The notes beneath the pieces were generated by a model that made no database searches, had not been told where the DNA came from, and was given only the letters and a program-made list of their open reading frames with translations. Both the position numbers and the translations under genes were made by a program. This document shows positions 51,201 to 62,300 of a stretch of DNA of 64,000 nt, in pieces. Each line of letters starts with the position of its first letter. Positions within the stretch are counted from its first letter, which is position 1. The stretch lies in assembly GCA_949775045.1 (NCBI GenBank), contig OX459097.1:13416210-13480209 (forward strand). The letters run 5' to 3'. Origin of the DNA: Metridium senile. Lineage: Eukaryota > Cnidaria > Anthozoa > Actiniaria > Metridiidae.

Positions 51201-54200
51201 GTTGTAACAAAACATGCTAGCTTGCGAAGACAAAATATGGCTTCCCCCAAACGAAACCAGGTCTCTATTAGTGCAGAGTCGGTCCCAGTTTCCGATAAAA
51301 CTTTTGTGCATTGCGAAAATATATTCGTGTACTGCGAGTCTTAACTTTTGTGTATTGAGAAAATACATTCGTGTATTGCGAGTCTTAACTTTTGTGTATT
51401 GAGAAAATATATTCGTGTACTGTGAGTAACTTTTGTGCATTGAGAAAATATATTCGTGTACTGTGAGTAACTTTTGTGTATTGAGAAATATGTTTATGCG
51501 TTTAAAAATATATTTCATTGAATAAATACATGTATTTGTTCACTAAGAAGTAACATTTTATTCATTTATAACATACTTGTGCCCAAAAATATATATTCAA
51601 GCATTGCGTATATGGTCCACCGTACTAAACGGTACAAATACTGCACAGAAAGGTCTTGTGAATTGATGATATAGTATGTTTTTTTATTCATATTTGATAA
51701 CTAGATAATTATAAGGGAAAACGTAAAACAATGATTGGTTAAATTTAATTTAGACATTGAAACGTTAACGAAATACTGTATAGACAGTAAGCAACACATT
51801 TTTAGAATGTTGTAGGTTTGAAGTGCATTTAATTGTACAACTTTTCAATAGTTGATGGCCGACGTAATCAATTGATAAAATTGATAATTTGTTTCAATTA
51901 ACTAATTGACTATCAATTTTTATCAGCAATTGATCAAAATTGATCAAAATTGATAGCTGAAAAGCGATTAAGATCAATTGATAAAAATTGATTAATTGGT
52001 TATTCTAGATTTAAATCTAAAACAAATACTGACATGGAATCAGAATAAATTTTGAAATTCTAATTTTTAATAAAATCTGATTTAATCATTTTGACTTTGA
52101 TCACTTTCGATAGCGATTCAATTTTCGATTCCAGGTACCGCATACTCGTTAATAAGCGTGAAGAAATTAGAAAAAAATTGCACATCTAACTGCCAATGTC
52201 AAACATTCCACAAATTATCTAACACAAAAAACTGTCGGCATGTACTAAAACCTGGACTCATGGACGATGGACGTTGGACGATGGACGATGGACGATGGAC
52301 GAGGCCCAATTTTTCGTGACACACATTTGATTTCTTTTATTTAGATTGTGTTTCTATTTTATTTTACTATTTTTATCTTGTGAGCAACTTCAGAAATTAA
52401 ACAAGGATTTTATGGCTTATTCGTGATCTTGTCTGCGTACTTATAGTTTATGTCTGGTTTCTTCAGTATCTGTTATCACGATAACGCGTAGTAGATAATT
52501 TATATAAGCAATCTACAACTCATCATGTCATCATGTCAGTGCACTATCGAGTGTTTCTATCCAAATTAGCCATTTAATCTCGTCGGTACCAAAATGAATC
52601 AAAATATAGTGTCGATGCTTATGCCATTTTATTATGCAGCAGTCGAAAACGAAAAAACAATTCTCAGTAAAAATCAATAACAAATTTAAGTTGGCGAATA
52701 TGCATGATACTAACAATTAGGTTATGTTGCTAAACTGACGTCAAATAATAATAAATATTTTTTTATTCAGGGAGCCCACTCACAGTAGTGATTTTCAGTG
52801 GGGCCCTGTGATACAAAAACTACATATAATAAAAAGATAATTCACATAACTAAAAACATAGCTAAAATATTGCAAATTTTTGAAATTATTTAAAAAATGA
52901 TAATACATATACACCTACTTGCAGTAAGGTTGTCATACAAAAATATAACATTTGTGATTTAGTGTGAAAGGAATTAATTAAAAGACAAAAGATAGAGTTC
53001 AGCTTGAGTGATCTTCTTTTGTCTTTTAATCAATTCCTATCCTACTAAATCACAAATGTTCTATTCTCTTTATGACAAATGTTCTATTTTTGTATGACAA
53101 CCTTATTGCAAGTAGGTATATATATATATATAAACAAAAATGATAATACATATATGTATATAAACAAAAACAAAACAAAATTATATAAGGATAATTTAAA
53201 AAGCTAAATAATAAATTAATTTAAAAAAGCCTATTTGTATCAGTACTAGTCTTCATAAATATAATAATTTGATTTTATAGTTAACTGTATTTCATTCGGG
53301 GCATTGGGGCTTATATTATTCTTTTATTTTTAACATTGCTATTTGACAAATATTCAAGACAGTGTCAATTACAGTATTATTACATTGTCAGAAATAAACT
53401 AGTAATCTCATTTCGAAATTAGAATACTACTCATATACATACTTGAAAACTGCCATTTATGTAGGTAATAAACTGCAGTAGGCACATGCGTTTATTTCAT
53501 ATAAATGTCTAGTCTACTTATTGTATATTTTGGTCATTCAAAACAATGAGTTTCATATGCAAAAACGTGATTGGGTGATTGGGTGCTTAAACTGAAAATC
53601 CAATGGAAGTTAACAGGTATTGTTTGTGTAACGGCGTTAATAGTTGACGCACATGAGGCTGCACATAAAGAACGTTTAGCATAAAGCTTGCATGTTTAGT
53701 ACGAATACAGCTCAAATTCGCGTGAAAATAAACATTTCCAAGTTTTCCTTGTCTTTTTTCTCCCACTGTAGTGGTATAGTCTCGACGCATCTTTGTAACA
53801 ACGACAAGATCAGCAGGAGGAGGTAAAGGCATTCCCGGCGTCCGTATAGGCTGGCCACACCCATGACAGGTCGACACTCTTGAGTCACAAAGATGTAAAA
53901 GTGTCACCTCAAAGCAACCAGGATGTGGATTTGGCTTTGTAGTTATGGTCGAGTATGCATCAAAGCGTGGAAATACTGGCACTTGCGGGGTCTGTATTGG
54001 AGATGGATAAAAAATTGGCGGGTTATAAACAGCTGAACCTTGTTCAGCGCATGTCTGTGCTGGCAATGGTGCTTGATAGATAGTACTGTTATTAGACGCT
54101 GTGGAAATGATTGGATTGCAGGGAACAGAAGACCATCTGTTTTGGTCCGGCAGTGACGTTTGTACTACAGGTGTAGCGATGTTAGCACGCCCCTTACGCT

Positions 54201-57200
54201 TTTGGGTTGCCTTCTTCTTTTGGCCACTTGATTTTGGCATCCCAACATCGGCCATGTTTGTGATGCTTCCAGTTTTTCGGTTTTTACGAAACCACTGAAG
54301 ATACTGTCGAAGATATCCGCGTTTTTCCGAAACAGCAAGAGTATGAGAACATATTCTGTGTCGTGCCCAATCAACACAGGAACTATCACACTCGACTTTC
54401 CCTGTTGCAGCTACATTTATGGAATGTGGCTTTTTAAGACCAACTTTAGATGCCACAAACCATAACTCTTCGCTGCTTCCATTGATCGTTGAAGTGCACA
54501 TATCAGGGGCCTTCACGATACTCGAGCTTGATTTGATGAAAATTGAAGCATCAGCAAACATCTCTTTTAGTATCGTGAAGGGCACCGATATTATTTCGCT
54601 CTTTTCGGGCGCTACGGATAGTTGGTTTGAAAGAGATTTGGTGTGTGTGGTAAAATCATTTGTGCCACTACTTTTGGTTGCAGTCTCTTTTGACAGTGAA
54701 CAGTTAAAAAACTTTTTCCTCATTTGCTGTTTTTGTTTGTCATTCATTTGGAAGTACTTATCTCCCACTTCAAGAAATTTAAAATTCTTGCCAAGTTGGT
54801 ATTCCCCCCTACCAATTACGGCAAGAAACTGTTCGTTTTGCTGTCTCTCGACAACCTTTCTAACTCTGTCCACGATATCGCAAACAGTTTTTTTAGTCCT
54901 TCTGGTTGTTGGATCGTCTTTGTCTTCGTCTTTTAAAATTTTGTTCATCGACTCACTTGCATTTTGAGTATACACTTCAGGTGGATATCCCAGGCCGCAC
55001 ATAGATCGTATTTCTACGGTCATGGTCGATTTGATGTCCCCTGCCTTTTTATTAAGGAAGTAGGTCGTGAACTCTTTCCCTTTGGAGTGTCGTGTTTCCC
55101 ACTTTTGCTTTAACTGCTCAAATGCGACGTCGAAGTCTTCTGCCGACAAGCAATGCACCAGACCAGCCTCATTGCCACGCCCAAAAATATCGTCCATATA
55201 TTCTTTGGAAATGGCATGAGGAATCCCCAATGAAGATAACTTTGATTTTAAGTTATCTTTCATATGAAGGTCACAGCGCAGGTGCTCGGCGCTACGAAAG
55301 ACATTCAACAAGGAATTTGCTAGATTTAGTTCACCATCCGTACCGACGGCCAAAACGCCGGCACAAGGGGGATGCCATCGTGTCATTTCTGACGGTAGAA
55401 CGTGGTAGGAGCGTTCCAGTTTTTTCTTATGAAGAATAGCAGGACCGACGAGGGTAGGATGTTTACCATTTTTAGTTTCCAGCATTTGATTGCGATAAGT
55501 GGCAAATGTTAAATAATAGTCACAAAGTTCGAATGTGGCATCAACGCCCAAAACACAAAAGTTTTCAGGATTTGTACAGAATCGCTCGATGTCTATAAGT
55601 TGCTGTTTTGTCGCTAAAAAAATCATTGGTTCGGGTGTAGTTTGCACCGAGCGAATAAAGGCGGAGTTCTCGTCTTGAAGTTCAAGTTTACTTTTCTTCA
55701 TTAAATACTCTAGGGGATCAGGAATTTTGTCATTCTTAGTAGCCACCTGCACAGCATTATAGATTTGTTTCCTATTTCTAGGAAGTTCCCCGCCAGACTG
55801 AATTTTTTCGATCCCTCCTTTATTGTTTATTATATTGTGAATTACTTTTCTAGGGTCAACACACTTTTCGACGTCGGCTTTTATTTGACCTAGTGTGCTT
55901 TTCATTGTCCGTTTGTATGGTTTGTTATCTTTGCTGTTGCCATGTGGCATGACAGTCACGGTCTGTTCTCCTTGCAAAAACATATACTGCACAAAAACAA
56001 AACGATATGGAAGGTTGTCTTTGCAGTCCTCGGCAGTTGTTATAGTTTTTTTTAGTGATTTTAGGCTGTCATTCACATAGTATCGTCTGGTGAACTTATA
56101 CCTGTCACTCTTTTTTGTATCGGTCTTGGAAACTTTTTTTACTTTTGTGTTTTTTTTCTTAAATATATCTGTTTTGACTCCTGTACATGACCATGAGCCA
56201 AGTTCGTCGCATTTTAAATCTTCGACGTTTTCCAGGTGTTTTGTATCAACTATAAACGTTACGTTCCGGTTTACATTTGTTGGGATTCCTGTAGCAACGA
56301 TTGACGTTGACGCCTTCAAAAGCAAGATCTTTGCAATTTCATGCATCCTTTTGCCAGAGGAGAGTCCCCATTCATACACAGGAAGTCTCTTGTCATTTTC
56401 AAAATACTGACCAGAAATGGGACTATTGGTATTTTCTGATGAGGAATCTTCGGAATCTTCGCTCTCGACTGTAGATGACTCGTCGCTTTCCGGCCTACAA
56501 ATTGATTTATTTCATTAAATTAGAACGATATCTACTCCATTGATTTATACGTTTTAATTTTTCGATCACAGATAGGAAAACGAGAAAAGAAGGAAAGGGA
56601 AAATTAAAAGAAAATGAGAAAGAAAGAAAGAAGAAAAGAGATACAGAAAGAAAGAAAAGACAGAAAAAATGGAAGAATTAATGGAAGAAAGGAAAAGACT
56701 TACTCTTTCTTATCCAAGGAAAATGGAATTTGCCGATATTCAGGTTTCACTTTGAATTCGTGCTGTGTGGGTGGAATGAGGTTAGACAACTCATTAGATA
56801 AATAGAGGATATTACATTGTTGCGCGGAGATACGAATTTTATCTTTGAGTGTTGAAATGATATCTCACGAGTTAGCGCAGAAGATAAAATTCGTATCTCC
56901 AAGCGACCATATCATGTAATGTTGATAACTATCAATTAAAAGGAAAGAAAATATTTTTTGACACAAAAAGTTTCCGTAAAGCTGTGTAACCATAGTGGTT
57001 ATATTTTCACATGTGAAAATAAAATCGAAAATATCGAATTTTTGAAACAGAGAAATTTAGGGATTTCATTGACAATTAAATAATAAATTAATATATAACA
57101 GATTCAAAATCCTTGACTATTTCTTTTCATGTCATTTTTTAGTGATTATTTGAACTTGTGTAACTCCTCGCAATTCCAAAATGAGCAAGGCAACCCTTCC

Positions 57201-59351
57201 CCAATTTTGTGTTTATTATTATTTCTGTTTTTTAGCTTTACCTAGACAAAGTTTGAAAATAAGTTCACTGCACAATACAAGAGTCCCAAACTACCCTAAT
57301 GTTTATGCCAGATGTTTATGCCTAACTGATATAATACGCGTAGGACATGACATGCAAATGATGAATATTACCTTTACTCCTATTGGATGTAGTTGTGGGG
57401 AACGTGGTCTACTTAGCTGGCCAATACAACCTCCGTATGCTCTGAAAAATAAAACACATTTCGAATCTTTAGCTGAGAAGTATTAAGGATAATGAATAAA
57501 TTAGCCAGAAATGAACACTTACGAAGAATTAAACCTCTTCTTAGCAGGGGATCCACACTCAGAATCACTGGATACAATAATTTGCTCCAATCTGACAGAT
57601 ATATAGACATAATGATAACTTTAATTAATTTCAAATTGAAAATGAGAATTGAATTGGAGAGCAGAAGTAAAAAATGTACATACAACCCAATTTTTAGGGA
57701 CGATGCAATGATTGTCTGGAGGGTAAAACTAGAAAAGGCATTAAAAAAAACAAATGCACAGACAGGGGGCTCAAAGTAAGTTTTTCACTTTTTTTCCACT
57801 TTTTTTAGGGAGGGGGTCTTCAGATATGCCTTTGAGCACTCGTATCTGTACCACTTTGACTTGTGAACTGTGACCACCCATGAGTTTTCCCCATCTAAAA
57901 ACCGACACTTTGATGGTTTACATATAAAAGATAAAAGGTTACGAAGTACATACCGATCTGATGGAGTGTTCTTTACTGGTGATCCATATTCTGAACCACT
58001 TGAGATCACTTCTACATCGTTATTGCATGAACGGGTAGAGCTTGATATTAGAATTGAAACAGAAGTAATAAATAACGTGAAACGATAACATTAAAAGTTT
58101 TTTAAGATAGATTATTATAATTTATAATTTTCATTGACTTACTTCAATGCCTTTCTCCATATTGCGCCTTAAAATAAAGAATTAAACAATAACGAATTAG
58201 ACACAAATTAGAACTAAAGGGAACAATCCGAGCGGTACCAGAAACGAGGCTAGTCATAGCTATAAGCTCGACAGGCAATATACACCTAATCCAAATAACG
58301 TTGTCGGGTCCGCCGCACAGTCCTCGCGCCAAGACCGTGAAGGAAAACACAGTGAATATTTTGATGAGAGTGATAAAACAAGAAAATAAAAGTAGGCACA
58401 ACACTATTTCGTTGAAAAAAGTACCACACTAGAGTGTGAACATGCAAATAAATTAATTACTGATTAGATATAACCAATATCTTTCACAGTCTTGGTGCGA
58501 GGACTGTGCGGCGGACCAGACAACGTTTTTTGGATTAGGTGTATAAACGAGCGGTCACTGAATGGCATTGCAGTTTATCTCATCCATTTATTTGCACTTA
58601 CTAACCTTTATCAGTTGAATAACTTTTTTTGTGACTTCGGCGTTTGTGGGAAGACACGGCAACAGCCACACTCCTATTTAAAGAGAAGTTAAAAACACAT
58701 GTAAAATATTAAAAGACAATAGGGCTGAGATTTAATTAGCATGCACAATAAAAACTCTTACTTTGAGGACTCTTTGTCCGAATCACTACTTGAGGAAGAT
58801 CTTCTCTTACCTAAAGTATGAGTAAACATACCATTACCAAACGGATGTCGACGCACATAAATAATAACACAAATCAGTATATGTATGAATTAAATGTACA
58901 AAATATACATGGCAATAACACCATAAAATTACCTTGTACAACGTCAGAATATGTAATGTCCATTGTTGTCAACTAGGCAGTTTATCCAAATGAATTGCAA
59001 CTTACAATAACTTTTGACGTTATGTATTTCAAAGCCGGACTCGGAAAGGTGAACAGGTCAGTATTGTGAAATAAAAAATGAACTCGTTATCATGATAACA
59101 GATAAGAAACCATAGATAAACTATCAGTGTTAACCTGAAGTACGTAGACATGGTTTTGTTTTACTAAGCTGAATATATATAAGAGACCACGAACAAGCCA
59201 TAAAATCCTTGTTTAATTTCTGAAGCTGCTCACAAGATAAAAATAGTAAATAAAAGAAATCAAATGTGTGTCACGAAAAATTGGGCCTCGTCCATCGTCC
59301 ATCGTCCAACGTCCATCGTCCATCGTCCATCGTCCATCGTCCATGAGTCCA

Positions 59352-59387
<36 letters not shown>

Positions 59388-62300
59388 GTAATTTGACAGT
59401 TTTAAATTAATTAATTTTGATTATTAAAGAACAAACTAAAAATCTTTTATGATTGACATACGTGACTTCATCACTGTTATTTCACCAGCCAAATTTAATT
59501 AAATTTGATTAAAATTAAAACAAACTAAAAATCTTTTATGATCGACATACGTGACTTCATCACTGTTATTTCATCAGTCAAATTAATTAATTTTGATTAA
59601 AATTAAAACAAACTAAAAAAATATGTTATGATTTACATACGCAACTTCATCACTGTTATTTCATCAGTCAAATTAATTAATTTTGATTAAAATTAAAACA
59701 AACTAAAAAAATATGTTATGATTGACATAAGTGACTTCATCACTGTTAATATTTCACCAGTCAAATTAATCAATTTTGATTAATTAATGGAGAAAAGGGA
59801 TCAATTAGTTTTTCCGTCTGTATTAAACTATGCATGTGATCGTAGCGTAATCATGAGTATGGCTAGCCATCTGAAGCAATATAATTAATCCTAGTAATGT
59901 CCTAGTAATATAGGTTTGATTTCAGTGAACCAATATTTGGCTTGGGGTCAGTAATTTCATTATTTTACTGATTATTTTACTGATACCGAAGTTATTAGGT
60001 GTCTGATGTGTGATCTCTTTTAATACCCTGAAAAGCTTTTTTGAGTTATTACAGTTCACTCTCTCGTAAGGGACCACCCTCGGACCAGAAGAAAGTGGTC
60101 GCTTACGAGAACGTTAACACAGGAATCCCAAACAACGAGAACCCGTGAAACACACTTTAGTGTATTACTCTTTAATGCACCTTACTCTATGTACGCGTTC
60201 TTTTGTTGTTATTTAGCCTTTATTTTACTATCAAACTTTAACTATGCTACACTTTATTTCATGGGCTAATGAAAACCACTCTAATTTAATCTAATTTAAT
60301 CTCAAATAATCTTTTGTTTGCACGAAACCAATCTTTGCGGGATTATGGGATATATAAGGGTTTACGGGATATATACGGGATTATGGGATATATATGGAAT
60401 TATGGGATATATATGGAATTATGGGATATATACGGGATATATACGGGATTACGGGATATATACGGGATTATGGGATATATATTGGAGGAATGGTTGGAGG
60501 ACTGCGTAGTACGGTCACATGCATCGGTGGATATAGCATTGCATTTCTTTGTTCTATTGCCCGGCGTGTGCAATCGATAAGAATCGATATCGGAAAACCG
60601 ATCGATAAATCGATATTTTAATTTTAATTGATATCGATTAAACGATGCATTCTCCCGGGGAACTCTTCGGGCGTAAAAGTATCGTGTGTACTCGTCGTAT
60701 CTCTTAAGGGTAAAAAGCAACGATTTGGTATCTTTTAGGGTATAAAAATTGAAATTTCGACATTTCTTGGTATTTTTAAGTGTATCAAAAAGTACAATCC
60801 AATCGCGTCTGTACATGTGCGCATTCTTTCGTTTTATTCTAAAAATCGTCACACCCTTTTTAAAGGACTTTCCCAGTATCTTTTAAAGGTGTTTTTGAAA
60901 TGTCCCGTCGAGCATACCCGATACTTTTACCCCCGGGTACATTCATCCCCCCCCCCCCCCCCCCCCCCCCCCAGCCATTTTCAGTGTGCATGCAACGCTT
61001 CAAGTTGCGGGAGAGACTACACAAGATGGCAAAATGGGATAGGGGATAGGATCTGGAGCGGGATAGCGATACAATAACTGGACGCTAATATACCGGGATA
61101 ACAAGTCCCCGTGTAGAGATTACTAATTCTCTACTTTCACATAATCATAATGCCTTCTGTTTTTGGGAAGTAGATATTGTAATTCAAATTTGTTTAAAAG
61201 TGAATGGTCTGGTTCTAGGTGTAATCGATGTAGATGAGGTGTGATCGTCCGGGTTTGTGAGGTCTTGAGAAAGATCAACCAGGAGCCCATGTAATGGTAA
61301 TGGGCTCCTGGAAAGACTGATGGTGTTAATGACGGACGTTTCGACAACCTGATCAGAAGTCATCTTCATAGTAACGAAATACTGAAGATGGCTTTCACCC
61401 AGGTTGTCGAAACGTCAGACATCAACACCATCAGTCTTTCAAAAGACTACACTACCCCAGACGGTCACTCATATACCTCATCTACATTGATTAGAATAGC
61501 TGCCCCCCCCCCCCCCCCCCAAAACAGAAGGCATTATGGTTATTGTAAAAGTAGAGAATAGTCACTTTTTTCTGTTTACGTTTACTAGGTGTCTTTCACG
61601 AAAAGTCAACACAAGAAATGCTATCGCCCGACTATTACTCAAACATAACAACCGCCATGAACGATGAATGGAAGAAGTCACATAACGGCAAGACTGTACA
61701 AGACTCGGTGAAACAATACTTGCTGGAGAATATCGGCAAACCAGTAGTGGAGATGCTAAGGTGAAGTATACATTGAACCCCTCACAGGGGGGAGGGGGGG
61801 GGGGGGAGGTGTTCCCCATAAGTAAAATAATTGTCTCCCTAAAATGTTTTACCTTATGCTCCCATGATCCGGCCCTAAAAAACTATTGTTTTATCCTATT
61901 TTGCTCCCTTGTTCCCTAAAAATAAATGCCCGTGCTCCTTTGATCCCTAAAACCACTGGGAGGGGCTCCTATGGATAGTAGTAATACCAATAATGATCAT
62001 GGTTAACATAACGATAGACGGATAATGAACACGATAACAATATATAATGATAACAATAACGATATATATGTATATAATGATAACGATATGTAATGATATA
62101 TAAACGATATATAATATTAACAATAACGATATATATGTATATAATGATAACGATATATAATGATATGCAATCATGATAACAATATGTAATGATATATAAA
62201 CGATATATAATATTGACAATAACGACATATATGTATATAATGATAACGATATATAATGATAACGATATACAATGATATGTAATGATAACGATATGTAATG

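Larger units (their letters stand above)
52252..59352 (-). mobile_element. Mutator-like DNA transposon (MULE), apparently complete, in intron 1 of gene D
   Basis: A 7.1-kb element bounded by long terminal inverted repeats that both begin CTGGACTCATGGACGATGG. Homology extends inward about 235 bp on the left and 268 bp on the right. Between them lies a single minus-strand gene for a MULE transposase with an uninterrupted catalytic exon. The 9-bp flanks (tactaaaac at 52243-52251 and taataataa at 59353-59361) match at six of nine positions, so a decayed 9-bp target duplication is possible but not clear; a (TAA)n microsatellite on the right obscures it. Two smaller hairpins sit inside its introns (56808-56925, 58255-58570) and one near the left end (52912-53119), so the element has itself been a target. 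Confidence 0.85.

Noticed and set aside
54419..54967. 182-codon plus-strand open frame
   Set aside because: Lies opposite the conserved transposase catalytic exon and has no family signature.
57181..57486. Plus-strand open frame of 101 codons
   Set aside because: Overlaps a phase-consistent transposase exon on the other strand and shows no family motif.
58143..58167. Possible 25-nt transposase exon (codes RNMEKGIE) with AG/GT borders
   Set aside because: Including it breaks the reading phase with the next exon; skipping it gives a continuous frame from exon 2 to exon 3. It could still be an alternative exon.
52243..59361. A clean 9-bp target duplication around the MULE
   Set aside because: Flanks match at only six of nine positions and the right flank is a (TAA)n run, so the duplication cannot be claimed.
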